Positions 34,269-46,297 of a stretch of 64,000 bases of DNA are shown one piece after another. This DNA comes from Blumeriella jaapii. Taxonomy: Eukaryota; Ascomycota; Leotiomycetes; Helotiales; Drepanopezizaceae. Made by a program: the position numbers and the translations under genes. The stretch spans positions 558,001-622,000 of the forward strand of contig VWND01000075.1 in the NCBI GenBank assembly GCA_009599575.1. Reading direction: 5' to 3'. A model generated the notes under the pieces. That model did no database searches. It was not told the origin of the DNA and saw only the letters and a program-made list of their open reading frames with translations. How positions within the stretch are numbered: position 1 is the first letter of the stretch; each line of letters starts with the position of its first letter.

Positions 34269-36472
34269 GGTGAATCAAGTATGGTGTGGTCGTACAAGAT
34301 GGAGGTGGGCGTGTGTGCTTGGAGTATTGTCAACGAAAGACTGAGAAGTGCTTTCTCTCTCTGTCTTGGTCGACGGAAAGGAAAGCCTGCGGAGGAGATC
34401 GTAATAAGCTTCACAAAACGATAGTGGTGGTGAAAGACATTGGTTGAGGTTGTGGGTATCAAAGAGGGAGAAAGAAGAAGAGGTGAAAGCGCGTCGAGGT
34501 GTAGATGAGAAGGTGAAGTCGCCCTGCAGTGTTGTGGTTGTGGTTATCAAAGTCGAACGCGTCTTGAGTGAAGTGGGGTCTGTGTTGTTGGTAGCTCGAG
34601 AGTCGCTTTTAGCGAGCATGCCCGGTCGACCATGAGAAGCATGTACGATTTACACAACGCATTCTCGGCCAACATGCGAAGCAGACGGCGAAGCAGAAAG
34701 ACGCATTGAAAAGAAGGCATGGAAAGAAAGCATCCGAGTAAACAAGAGAAGGAAGGCAGAGAACATGGGACGCAGGGATTTGAGGTACGTCTGTCTTTAT
34801 ATTTATCTGCGCATTGCAAGCATCTCAACTCACGTTTATGCAATGCATGATCGCGGATACGCACATCCAACCAGCCATCTTACCAGCAGCAAGTCAGTCC
34901 TCTTTTCCTCTTCCCATTCTTGTTACCAAGATCCCAAGACTCAGGTACCTTTGTTCCAGTTCAGCCCCGAGCCAGCGCGACAAAGCAAGGATAGGAGATG
35001 GGGGAGTGCCGATCAGAGCACAGAACAACGCATTGTCTGCAAAGGCGGGTGGTTTCGAGGATCAATGTACGTTGAGCGGCTCGATGCTGTGCGACATGGG
35101 CAAGCCCCGTAGGTGATTGCGACAGGGCACAGGTCGCGGGTGGCCGCTTGCCCAGGAGACACTGCTTGGTTTTGGTAGCGAGGGGAGACAGGAAGAGAGA
35201 GGAAGAGGGTGGTGACTGGAGGGTGCCGTCATATTTTATACTGGGCACATGGGGTGAATAATTCGAGGGTTGAAGTTGAGATTGGGAAGAAAGAAGGAAA
35301 TTGGAGGTCACGCTTGAACTTCTCGAGCGGAATTGGGGACGGAGTACAGTTCTGGAAAGTATAATGGCGAGACCCTGGCAATAATGTCCGTGATCTGATG
35401 ATGCACTTGGAGTAGGATGAATGTGGTAGCCAGTGATCGAAGATCATTGGTGTGGCGGTTGAGATTCAGGCCGTGATACTGTTTGAGGTGGTATTGCAGA
35501 AGCAAGGGCGACTGCTGGAAAAGAGAGCGTCGTTCGATCTAGTCATTAGATGTTGTACACCTGTTAGCGTAGTTGTGATTTCTGCCGATGATTTGGAAGT
35601 AACATGCAAAGAAAGAGAGGGGGTAAAAAGAAAAAATTGAGCATGCCTGTAGTGCGCTGTATTGGAGAGCTTGTCTGCTAACAGTAATTTCAACTGCGAG
35701 GTTCTTGAGCTTCGATTATTGTGATGACATACCGGGAGATGCGACGAAAAGAATGCGCCACGGCTATTTAAAGTGCTATTTCACTCGAAGATCACTGTGA
35801 CTCCAGGATAGAGATCAGATGCCTGAAAAACTGTCTGCTTTTGGTGTGGCAGCACCCATTCTACTACCAGTTCTCCACTCCTCAGCTCCAATTAGATCGT
35901 TGTGACTCGATACACCGACTGATGTAATGTTGTGCCCTTTGAAAAGAAGATCTCAAGGGATTTCGAGAAGATTGCAGGATAGTGAGGCAGATATGGATAA
36001 GATGCGTTTGCTTATGGTGTTGCAGAGGCTTCTCTCCTACCACGCGGTTTTGATGTTTGACATTGCTATTTGCAGAAAGGAAACACCGCTTAAAGAAATT
36101 TGAAGAGTGTATTGTCAATCAGACGCATGGAAAGACCAAGGACAACAGACAAAGTGTTCAAAAGTCCAAGTGGTGACAGATATGTGCCGATGCATCAATC
36201 TTCCCATCCAGCGATCTCCTGTCAAACCCATGACTAGGAGATTGACCAAGTCGCTCTAACGCAATCTAAGAAAGTTCAAGTAATCGGTTCGGAAAAGCAG
36301 CAAACATTTGCGTATTACCAGTAACGCAATTCGCGCTCTGTTGCCGGTCCTTGAGTCCTAGCGATGTGCTGCGATGCAATGCCTTCATGTCTTGTTACCT
36401 CTGAACTCCGATGCTATGCGAAATTCCCTGTTGAATGCAAACTCTCCCACCCCCTCTGTGTCTATCCAGTCC
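34269..36472. other. Intergenic, no supportable gene
   Basis: The first kilobase upstream of the rhodopsin-domain gene is purine-rich on the plus strand, as in a long leader or promoter. Short frames here lack domains. I see nothing else. Confidence 0.5.
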
Positions 36473-37040
36473 TCAAGCTGCGGGTGTGATGTATGCCCTT
36501 AATGCCTTCTCCGCGTTGCCCTCGTGAACCTTGAGCAGATCTGTTGCTTTGGCCTTGGTCAACTCTAGTTCTTCGACCTGAAGAGGTAATATTAGCAGGT
36601 GTACCTAAGAAAATATGGACCTGAAAGAAAAGGCCGGCACCAAGATTGCAGTGGCACAAGTAGCAGAAACATTTCAAGTCCGCTAATACCAAGACACTGG
36701 AAACATGCAGCATAAAGTTTGACAGGAGATCACTTCGCAGACTTACCACGAGAGCTACATCTGCCGCATCAACCTTCACAGCTTTCTTGACCACCTTCTG
36801 CTCATTCTTCTTTGCCACAACTCCGTTCGTGGCTCCCGAACCTCCCAGTCTCTCCATCGCTTTCTTCACAGCCTCCTGGTCCACATCCTTGCCCGCCGAC
36901 TCCTCCTCTCTCGTATCCAGGGAAGACAAAGCCGCTGCAGCCTTTCTGTCCTCTGCCGACTTTGCAGCAACGGGAATCTCGTCGTCCACGTCGCCTGTTG
37001 TTGCGCCTTCAACTAGCGTAGGAGTTTGAGCTTCTGCCAT
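36473..37040 (-). CDS. HYPK-like UBA-domain protein
   Basis: Exons 37040-36747 and 36577-36473 give 132 residues, with a 169-bp intron. The first ATG is at 37040. The N-terminal part is acidic and low in complexity. The basic segment KKNEQKVVKKAVKVDAADVALVVEELELTKAKATDLLKVHEG, continuing to NAEKALRAYITPAA, matches the conserved helix plus C-terminal UBA of huntingtin-interacting protein K. Known HYPK proteins bind the NatA N-terminal acetyltransferase and nascent chains at the ribosome. The GxAxKALRxYI end is the family hallmark. It is divergent from the DAHP synthase gene, with about 440 bp between start codons. Confidence 0.85.
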
Positions 37041-37483
37041 TGTCAAGATCGGAGCTTGATGCCTTGGTAGGTCTTGTGTGGTCCTTGATCAGAAACGTGA
37101 GAGCGTCGATTGATTAATCAGGAAACCTGAGTTACAGGAAGCCTTTTATCTCTATCGCAGCGGGGTGTTTTGTTAGAGAATCGAGACGTCGTTAAATTTA
37201 ACATTTATTTTCTTTTGGTGGGGAGTGGTCTCAGGAGCACCAGCCAGTCGGGACCGACACTGTGCGCTCGACGAAAAAAGTCTGATGCCCCAGAATTCAG
37301 GCAATAACGGTGGCTCGACCAGGCCGCAATTTTTCCATCTCATAACGTGACTTCAGGTGGCTCCGTCAAAGTCGTCCGCCTTTGCACAACACCAGCCACG
37401 ACTATTCACAGATTCTTGTTCAACACATCTCTGCCTTCTTGAATTCAACCACTTTCTTCCCTTCTCTCGCATCTCTTTCTTCC
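37041..37483. promoter_or_regulatory. Shared promoter region of the HYPK-like and DAHP synthase genes
   Basis: 443 bp between divergent ATGs. The DAHP synthase side ends in a CT-rich leader. No specific operator could be named. Confidence 0.4.
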
Positions 37484-38982
37484 ATGTCTCTTTTCAAGAT
37501 TGCCGCCAAGTCCTCGGACTCGGATCCGGCGCCAGTGTGGACTCCCAGCTCTTGGACCTCGAAACCCATCAAGCAAGAAGCCGTCTATAAGGATCAGAAG
37601 AGTGTGGCGAAGTCGCTTGCAAAGCTTGAGCGTCTCCCTCCCATTGTCACTCCTTCGGAGATCGAGAAACTAAAGGCAAGTTTGCGAGATGTCGCTCTAG
37701 GCAAGGCCTTCCTCCTTCAAGGCGGAGACTGCGCCGAGCTCTTCGACTATTGCGAGGAGAATGCCATCGAGTCCAAGATCAAACTGCTGCTGCAGATGAG
37801 CTTGGTCTTGATTTGGGGTTCTAACAAGCCCGTCGTCCGCATAGCTCGCATGGCCGGTCAGTATGCGAAACCCAGATCCAGCCCGACTGAGTTGGTCAAC
37901 GGCGTTGAGACGCCCTCATTCAGAGGAGATATCTTGAATGGCTTCGCCCCCGACGAGAGAGCTCTTGATCCTGAGCGTCTGGTCAGGTGGGTCTTTTCTC
38001 ACTTCTGCTTTCTGCTCTGCAACCTGCTGACTAGCACTTCTTCACCAGTGCCTACTTCCATTCTGCAAGCACGCTCAACTTCATACGGGGCTCCCTTGCC
38101 TCCGGCATTGCCGATTTACATCGTCCGCTGGACTGGGGACTCGGACACGTCCGTGATCCCGAGCTTCAGGCGAAATACTCCAGCATCGTCTCCTCCATCA
38201 CTGACTCCCTCCGCTTCATGCGAACAGTCGGAGCAGACACAGCAGGCCAGCTTCAAACCGTCGACCTCTTCACTTCCCACGAAGGTCTTCTCCTCGACTA
38301 TGAGCAGCGTCTTACGCGCCTCCTCATCAATCCTACCAAGAAATTGTCACGTGTAACATCGTCCTCCAGCAGCCCTGAATCCTACTACAACACTTCCGCA
38401 CATTTCCTCTGGGTAGGCGATCGCACAAGGCAGATTGACGGGGCTCACATCGAGTACTTTCGTGGCATCGCGAACCCCATCGGTGTGAAGATAGGCCCTA
38501 CAACTTCCCCCTCTGAAATCCTCACTCTCCTCCGTACACTCAATCCTTCAGTTGAAGTTGGCAAGATCACTCTCATCACACGCTACGGTGCTTCCAAAGT
38601 CCGGTCTCTCCTCCCGACCCACATCAAGACAGTTGAAGGTAGCGAGTACGCCTGCAGCGTGGTCTGGCAGTGCGATCCCATGCACGGCAACACGAGATCA
38701 ACTTCCACCGGCATCAAGACCAGACAATTCGCCGACATCCTCTCGGAGCTGCAAGAGACACTCGCCATTCACAAGGAGGAAGGCAGCTACCTTGGTGGGG
38801 TGCATCTCGAGCTTACCGGCGAGGCTGTCACGGAGTGCACGGGCGGCAGCGAAGGCCTGAATGAGGATGATCTTTCTCTCAACTACACTAGTTTTTGCGA
38901 CCCGAGATTGAACGAAAAGCAGGCTCTTGAGCTTGCATTTCTGATCGCGGGCCATCAGCGCGGAGAAGAGTCTCCGACGTAG
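37484..38982 (+). CDS. Class II 3-deoxy-D-arabino-heptulosonate 7-phosphate (DAHP) synthase
   Basis: Exons 37484-37986 and 38049-38982 give 478 residues. The ATG at 37484 is chosen over an upstream open stretch because MSLFKIAAKSSDSDPAPVW begins the family-like region. Signatures of the plant-type class II enzyme: WTPSSW, LLQGGDCAE with the metal-binding Cys, RIARMAGQYAKPRSSP, RGDILNGF, ERLVSAYFHSASTLN across the intron, DLFTSHEGLLLDYE, FLWVGDRTR, GVKIGP, VVWQCDPMHGNT, and HLELTGEAVTEC. The enzyme condenses phosphoenolpyruvate and erythrose 4-phosphate, the first step of the shikimate pathway, in the cytosol. It looks intact. No biosynthetic cluster partners are next to it. Confidence 0.95.
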
Positions 38983-40699
38983 TGTTTCCGTCAAGTGTTG
39001 TCTGGAAATTTCAGTATGTTCATCTCTACATCTGTGCTTACACGCTTATCGATTACTTGAGCATGTAACCTTTTCTATCTCATGTGTGTTACTCTATCCG
39101 ATGAACAGAATGTTTTTTTATCCTTCGATTCCATGTACAGCGGCTTTGTTGTCTTATGAATCGCCTCCAAATCAAAGTGATAGCTAACATCGATAGTCGA
39201 TTGTATTCAAGCATCTGTGAAGGCTCAAACACTTGTTGTCGATGTGATTCAGCCTTTGTGGAAATACAGCAGGCGTTGCTTCTTGTTTCCAGGATAGCCG
39301 TAGGCTTCACAATAACCATTTTCCTGCTTGCATACATACCTTATTCTTCCATTGTACCATCTGCTGAATCTACCACTTACCTCCTTCGTCCCAAAACATT
39401 TGCTCTCTTTGAAAGCAAAATTTTCTGACCTCCGGGCACACAGTCAAGCTCCATCTCTCTACTCATGGGCCTGTCTGTCTGGTGAAAAGTCTTATCTTCA
39501 ACTGCTAGCAGCGTTATTACCGCCATGAAGCCGCTTTAGGTTGTGAACTTCTGGACTTACGTTTGATCCTCGAATAACTTGTTAACCCTCAAGGCTTATC
39601 AAATTCTTTTGAGTTGCGCACTTCGAATATTTGATCTGCTGCTTCGCTCCACTTCGGCTGTAATACTTTGGATTCACTTCTGATTTTCAATCTGCTTCCT
39701 TGGAACAAAAAAATCCAACATTCACCCGCCTCTGTAGCGCTCTGACTCTTAATCTGCATATTTTGAAAAAAGCCATTGGCTTTAATTCACTCCTGCCTCT
39801 TTCAACAACCTGTACTGATTCAATTCGCCTGTTTAGCGTGCAACGGGTACGTCTCGTCGTCCTGTCAATTTACTATATAATACACCATAATCTCTCACTT
39901 AATCTTTCTTCCCAATTCATTTTTCTGGACAAAATTCAACCACAATCAGATGGCTCCGTAAGATTCTAGGCTTGAATATTTCATTTATGAAAAGCATATG
40001 CTAAGTACCTTCTTCAAGCTGTTTTTGATTATCGACAAGGACTTTTTGCTTGTCAACTGTTGTATACCCTACTGCTCGATAGCACGAATGAATTTAACAG
40101 TCTGGATGACATCGACAGCATCAAAGTATTTATAGCATCGATAGCATCAACAGCTTAGCGAGCGCCGACAATATAAATGTTATCAACAGTATTAGCGTAA
40201 TTGATAGTGTGTATAGCATAGACAGTCCGCATATTATTGGTAGCGTTGACAGCCCGGCTAATACCGATATATTGACTATCAGAGACAGACTGTTTTTTTG
40301 CAATCAAAGCCATCTATTGGGTAAAATGGACAAGAATTTCGGTCTTGACGATCATTTTGAAGAAAGCTGCTGTGGTTGTCCTTGTTCTGCTTTCTGGTAA
40401 GTCATTCCACCTTTCACTCCGCCCTAGATCCAATTCCCTGCAAGATCCCTATCGCATGGCAACCCAATGTCTCCCTTACATCCTTGGCCTGGGTACCACC
40501 AACTTGAGCAGTCAAGCTGATAATTGAAAGAATAGATTGCTCCTTAGAAAAGTGCCCGCAGGACCTTGTGGGAAGGCAGCGCACTACTACAAAAACCAGA
40601 CCCCTCTCTCTATCCCCAATACTCATTCCAACACAAATCTTGATCTCTTAAGTCGTACTTTAATCTTTTCTCAGGGAACGAATATTCAACGCCATAACG
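38983..40699. other. Intergenic with a degenerate GATAGCATC-type repeat
   Basis: AT-rich, with no supportable gene. At about 40,075-40,270 a loosely repeating (A/T)GATAGCATC(A/G)ACAG pattern occurs in roughly ten imperfect units. A short frame at 40,345 (LKKAAVVVLVLLSG followed by GTAAGT) resembles a lone signal-peptide exon, but nothing follows it. Confidence 0.45.
40075..40270. repeat. Degenerate minisatellite, GATAGCATCAACAG-like
   Basis: Units such as ATCGACAGCATC, ATAGCATCGATAGCATCAACAG, ATAGCATAGACAG and TAGCGTTGACAG recur with variable spacing. Confidence 0.55.
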
Positions 40700-41067
40700 C
40701 ATCTTTCAGCAGCTACCGCACTTGCTGCCCTGGCGCTCGGATTTTGCGCTACAGCCCATATGTATTTGATGGATCCTCATGCTTTGAGAGGGAAGGAGAA
40801 CCCAAACACATTGCACAATGACTACGACTTTGAGGACTCTCTCCAAAGCCGGCCGGGCCTTTGCAAAGGCTATCAATCAGATTCCGCCAATCGAGGGAAC
40901 TGGAGAGTCAACGGCATCTTGGGCTCAAGGCTCTTTTCAGACCATCGCGGTTGGAGGTACTGCGTCACACGGCAGCGGAATGAGTTTCTTCCCATGCGCC
41001 AGAACAATATCCAAGGATTCTCCGCGCCTGATTCATCCGGTTAGATTTGGCAATCACTAACATGTGT
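40700..41067 (+). pseudogene. LPMO (AA11-like) relic
   Basis: A signal-like stretch (AATALAALALGFCATA) leads into HMYLMDPHALRGKENP, with the His that would form the copper brace, and then LCKGYQSDS. The frame then changes; in another frame IEGTGESTASWAQGSFQTIAVGGTASHGSG matches the region that holds the second brace His. The expected ATG before the signal is ATA. The rest of the catalytic domain is absent. It is thus a broken N-terminal half of the family seen intact at 48.0 kb. The C-to-T and G-to-A look suggests RIP or plain decay. Confidence 0.7.
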
Positions 41068-41104
41068 TCTGCAAGGTTGTCAAGTTTCTCTCCAGTGTTA
41101 GTTT

Positions 41105-41215
41105 CACAGGTTGATGATACAGTAAAGACTAATCTTGACTCGTTGTGTTGAAATCTGTAAGCTTTTCTACTAAGTGTGCAAGTGCAAGAATAGGGGGTAA
41201 TGGTGCGCTAACGCT
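41105..41215. repeat. Diverged dispersed repeat, partner at 31.0 kb
   Basis: See the copy at 31,041-31,180. This copy is followed by GCGCTAACGCTAGCGCTAGCGC, a self-complementary CTAGCG run. Confidence 0.5.
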
Positions 41216-42200
41216 AGCGCTAGCGCATGACCAGGTGGTCTTGCCTTTACCTTATCATCACGTGACTCTAAACAGAAGTTTTTCCTACTCCAGTTGTTGT
41301 GTGGCGGGGGGCCTTGGGAAGTCTCGTATCGAGAGATAGACATACATCGGAGGTTCACATATTTGCCCTGTATGTCAACCTCGACCGAAAGAAATCAGTT
41401 AATCTTCGGTAACCAAAAGAAGACAGCAAAAACACTGTCTACACGAACAGTGTCAGGAACCCCTGAGAAAACGATACGGGATTCCAGCCAGCAATCAAGT
41501 AAGTCACCCCTTGCACCCTAATTTAAAGTCGAGTTTGGCAATCTTGAGAAGCAGACATCTTCACATGGTCATATGCACTCACTGACTTGTGTCCGTGACA
41601 CGAGCGTTCGGTCGACACATCAGCAAGCATCAAACAGAAGCTACTTATGATCGATATCATAACTCTCTAATACTGGTCTTCGCTGAAGAGCTAAAGAGGA
41701 AGAATTAGCGCCGGTTTCAAGACTACTGGAACGGCTATAAAACTTCAGAGAGTTCTGATCATATGCTCGCTATTAGAGAGTTCTGGCGCAATCTAGACTC
41801 GCAAGGCTTTGTAAGAGAAGAGATCTGTTAGTATCACTAAGGTGTACACATAAGGGGGTTGAGACGTGCAATGTTGTGATATTGCTGGTGTCTGGTCTAC
41901 CACTAGCTTGCGAAGATTTCCTGGGATATATGTGGGTGGCTAGCGCGCTGCCCCGTGGAGCAGGCACGCTACCAAGTGACCATGTATCCACGTGATCTAC
42001 TACCAACAGGGTAATTCAAAAATCGCACACACAGAACGTTTATAAATTCCATCACTCTAATCTTGACTCCGGGATGAAGAAATTATCCATTTGATCTAGG
42101 AAATGGTCAATGATTATTAGTAGTGACGCATACAAACATGCGGCCGTTGTAGGCGCTTCCCGCGGCGAACGCCGTCACGCCTCGCTTATGCTTCCATTAT
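41216..42200. other. Intergenic with transposon-like remnants
   Basis: No gene. The stretch between the CTAGCG-rich run at about 41,206 and the CACGTGATC at about 41,990 may be a single decayed element: its ends share GCGCTA-type and GGTAGCGTGCC-type sequences in inverse orientation. It contains the partner of the 11.1-kb repeat at 41,834-41,920. Confidence 0.4.
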
Positions 42201-44380
42201 TTACAAGGTCACCTTAACCGAACGCGCCAAGCTAGGGGTTCCCTTCGACGACATCACGAACAGGAACCAATCACCTGGGATCACGATGCCACTATCACTC
42301 GGCAGAGCCAACATGTACCGACTCCCGCCGCCACGACGCACATTCTCCAGCGGAACTCTTCGCTGATCCGTGTTCACGGTGTGCGTGCTCGTGCCGAGTC
42401 GCACCAGAGAGAAGGTTAGGCCGTCCTCAGGCTCCTCGACTGTGACGGTCAAATGTTCGCCAGGACGGACCCTAGTCCCGTCGTTGGCGGAATCGGATGA
42501 TAGCTCGGTGATTACGGGACGTTGCGCATATGAGCCATCGCTGTTGAACAGGTAAGGGGGCGAGTACAACTCGGCGTCTGCGTGGTTGGATCCGATTTCT
42601 GGGCAACGGTTGGAGAGGGCGTGGCATAGTCCGCCGCCGCCAGCGAATACACGACCGTCGGGTAGAAGGAGCGCAGTGGAATGATAGTTCCGAGGTGTTT
42701 TCATAGGTGCCAGCTGGCGGAATGTCTTCTTGGTGGGGTCAAACATCTCTGGGATCAGAGTAGAATTGTAGTCCGTGAAAGCTGAATGTGTAATGCCGTC
42801 AGCATGTGAGGCAACATCCTTTAGAAACTAACGGTCTCGCGAGAATTTTAAGATCCGACGAATAAAATGGCTGCCTAGCCGTACTTACCCTGAGCGATTT
42901 GCTGACCGCCAATGATGAAACAAGATCCATCGGGAAGGATAACCATGTTGGCAAAAGTTCGCGGAAGTGTCATGTCGGGTAATGTCTCCACTGTTGCCTC
43001 GGTTCCATATTCACCAATCGTGATGAGATGCGCTCTGTTATTAGCCGCAACAGCGTGATAATTTGGAGCGCCACCCGCGGTGAGAATCTTGCCACGGAGA
43101 CCATCGAACATGGCGAACATTCCATTCCTGGTGTCTCAAGTCAGTCATGTATATCTTTCTCATCTCGATTGCCTGGAAGGACAGAAATCCCAGGAAAGTG
43201 ACAGTGATTGTTGTACCGTGACCCGGATCGGAAACTTACATGGCATCTACATTGTCTCTGACACCAGCTCTCATCACGCTTCCCTGCCCTTTAGCTGACC
43301 ACCAATGCATCTGCATACTGCAAGACACCGGTTAGTAAGCCATCGTTCGATCATGCCATCTTGGAAATAGTGGAAGACATCCCGAATAAGGTGGAAAAAG
43401 ACGTTTCAGTTAGCGCTTACCTGGGACCGGCTTGGAAAATGGAATTGTCTTTCCAACCAAAGAGCCAGTGATGATTATCCCGCTTGTCTGCCTCGATGTC
43501 CGCTGTCATAGCATCTTCAACAAGCGCTCCAGGCAATGCTGTCCACCGGTTGGTAGTTGGATTGTAGAATTCGCCGTCCTTAATTTTGATACCACCGCTC
43601 CACGACCCCCCAATGGTGAAAATTTTTCCACCGGATAGCGTACATGATGACTGGTAGCCTCGAGCGGTTGTCATGTTGGGGCCTGAAATGAACTCGTTGG
43701 TGCTTGGATCGTAGATACTGGTCCGCTCAGCATTCGATCCGCCTGTAATGACGACTTTCCCGTCCTCCAATGCACTTATGCCCGGGCAGAACATATCGTG
43801 CCGCGTGTTCGAGATGGTTCTCTTGATGACTTCCCCGGTGCCTAGGTTAAACTCTGCGAATTGTGTGCGTCCGATGTATACGTTGTTGCCGAAGACTTTG
43901 TCCTCGTATGCCGCGAACATCATCATTCTCGTGGTCTTCGGACACTCAGCAACCATGAACACTCCGGCGGGGATGACAGGAAATTCAACGACGGGACCCC
44001 ACGATCCCAGACTTGCTCTGTCGTCGGCATCAGAAGCTGTGATCCTGTATATCGACTCGATATTTGCGCTAATGAACCCAGTGACGCCCACTAAATTCTT
44101 GTAATACCCGGAAGAGAAGAACCGGGTGCGAGATGCAGCGTAACAGTCATCTCTCTTGGAGCATTCTTCTGCCAGTTCTTCGGTGCTTTGAATGCCATCC
44201 GTATGGCCTGTGTCTCCTCCCAGAAAGTCGGTGTCATGACAAACCGCGAACTGCTCTCCATTGGCGGCAGTGATGATGCCATCAGGGGCCCGATCGCCAG
44301 GACATCCATTTCGAGCATTTTGCAACGGCAGCAGAAATGAGTGTGATGAGAAGAAGAGACTTCACTCTCGAGAAAAACAT
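42201..44380 (-). CDS. Galactose oxidase-type copper radical oxidase (AA5), frame break at the signal peptide
   Basis: Exons 44380-43421, 43317-43240, 43127-42889 and 42781-42201. The catalytic set of galactose oxidase is complete: HDMFCPG (Cys of the Tyr-Cys cofactor), ARGYQSSC (Tyr), GGSWSGG (stacking Trp), RNYHSTALLLPDGR (axial Tyr and His) and RLGTSTHTVN (His). An N-terminal Cys-rich PAN/apple-like region and Kelch repeats precede a C-terminal immunoglobulin-like domain (SPPYLF to the end). The ATG at 44380 gives a good signal peptide (MFFSRVKSLLLITLISAAVA), but the mature domain NARNGCPGDRAPDG is in the next frame. The switch is at the AAAA run near 44,330, and one extra base restores it. 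The secreted enzyme would oxidise primary alcohols to aldehydes with H2O2 release. Confidence 0.88.
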
Positions 44381-46231
44381 GGAGAAGACCTAACTCCGCA
44401 GCCCAAAGGGGAAACTATGCTTGCCGATGCTTGGACGAAAGCCAACTTGGAGCCGGACGCCTTCTTATATATTCTCTCTACATTGAGTTCAGAGGCGCAG
44501 GGTCCCCCTCGACTCAGGGACAGCATTTAATCGGTATTACAATGGGGTAAGGTCTTGTACTGAGTCGAGATCGAGTGAGCTCGGTAGATCCTTGACAAAC
44601 CTTCAACGCACGAGCCCAACACTTTTTCGTATCTCGTACTCTGTAGATACTGGTCTGTTTGCTCGCACTTTGCAACTTTGGCATTTGGCAGATTCACGCC
44701 GTTTTTTGGATAGTTTTCTCGGCAAGTCAATCGTACGTACAGAGTATACTTCATAGTAGCATGTTGCTGTTGAACATTTTATGACGTCAATGTGATGAGC
44801 GATCACATTTTCACAACAGTTCCCTTCAACTCGAGTGCAATTTCATCAGAGTTGAAATACGAAGGGCTTCAGATATTGGAAATGCCCGCCTTCGTTTAAC
44901 AACTGTCAATACAGTAGACCAACTCCTCCTGCAGCAAAATTTCGTTGCTGAAGTCGTCGGCCTTTGCATATCACGCCGGGTCAACCAACCCCTTACCCTG
45001 TACTTCGCACCAAGTCGCAATTCTCGCACCGGATCACAACTATACAGACTAGTCAGCATACGTAATTGCTGGCCGCAGGCCCCATCACCTCCTCTTCTCA
45101 AGCTTTGGTCGTAGCAGTCGGACCTGTTAAAGACGGACAAGTGGGGGAAGTAATCTTACGTGCAAAGTATAAAAGTCGGAACTTGCAGAGTATTGTGCGG
45201 TGCATCAGCAGCAAGAAAGTTCTGGTGCAGTAACAAGGGCTCCAATTCCTCGGATCATTGGACATATCTACAGTACTAGCAGGCTATCTACTTAGTTGTC
45301 ACTTTGCTGCAGATTTCCAAATTTCGGGATAGACTCACAGAACAACGGCTAGTGCGAAAGAGTGCTTCCGGCCTTCCGCAACGTGCTCACGTGAGTTGGC
45401 ATTGCACAAGATTCAAGGAAATTAGGTCCCAATACGATGTAAAGTCAAAGTATTCTTACGGAAGCCCCTGAGAATTGTGGGTGTCGGCAGTCTTCGCTTA
45501 CCCGAACCTAAACACAAGTAGACCTCGAGGTAAGCTCGTGTATGCGATGTCCTCGGAAAGTCTTTCGGAGCTATTTTTGATAGAGCTGCGCCTTCATAAG
45601 GGGCACAACAAAGATGTCAAATACGACCATAGACAAAGATCTAACGAAAGAAATCTACCATAATTGTACCAATTCTGCTTACGACGCGTTGTTCTTATGT
45701 AAATTTCGTAGTAATTTGATCTGATCTCTATTTGGATTAGGCTTAGTAAGTCCGAGTCGATAAAAATTTGGTGGAATATATCTTGCGTCCACCTCAAATC
45801 TTAGAAAGCTAGGTATGGCTTCACATTTTGCTGTGCGACAGTTTCGTAAGAAGGCTCTCTAAAAACACAAGATATCTTGCGCAAAAGTCAAGGAAAAGCT
45901 TCGACGCCAAAGACTGTTGATACAAGCGGCAGATTAAAAAACACCAATAACAGCGCAAAAGAATTATCAAAGCTATCAATTAGGAAGCTGCTTAAAACAG
46001 TGACTCGTGCTGGTTTATCTTCGCTCTCGTACAGATTATCTTCGCTCTCGTACAGATTCTCGACAGAAGGAGTTGGGAAAGCTATTCGAAAATAAACATT
46101 GAATGTTGCGGTGAGATTTGAATGGCCGATTCAGGGTCGATAATCATCAGCATATTCGTTGGTAAGAGGTCTAGCAGACTATAATGCTTTAGTAATGCAA
46201 AGCTGGCTTAGCAGAGAAGTTCCGTGTTTCA
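44381..46231. other. Intergenic, no supportable gene
   Basis: It begins with the galactose oxidase promoter (TATATAT at 44,466-44,472, about 90 bp before the ATG). At about 46,018-46,062 a 21-bp unit (ATCTTCGCTCTCGTACAGATT) is duplicated in tandem. I see no gene. Confidence 0.5.
44466..44472 (-). promoter_or_regulatory. TATA box of the galactose oxidase gene
   Basis: ATATATA on the minus strand, about 90 bp upstream of the ATG at 44380. Confidence 0.5.
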
Positions 46232-46244
46232 CGGATCGCAAAAA

Positions 46245-46285
<41 letters not shown>

Positions 46286-46297
46286 GGATCGCAAAAC
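46232..46297. repeat. (ACT)n microsatellite inside a 12-bp direct duplication
   Basis: About 13.7 ACT units at 46,245-46,285, flanked on both sides by CGGATCGCAAAA. Confidence 0.85.

Noticed and set aside
40345..40527. Possible small secreted protein (hydrophobic start then GTAAGT)
   Set aside because: No matching downstream exon or mature-protein signal could be found.
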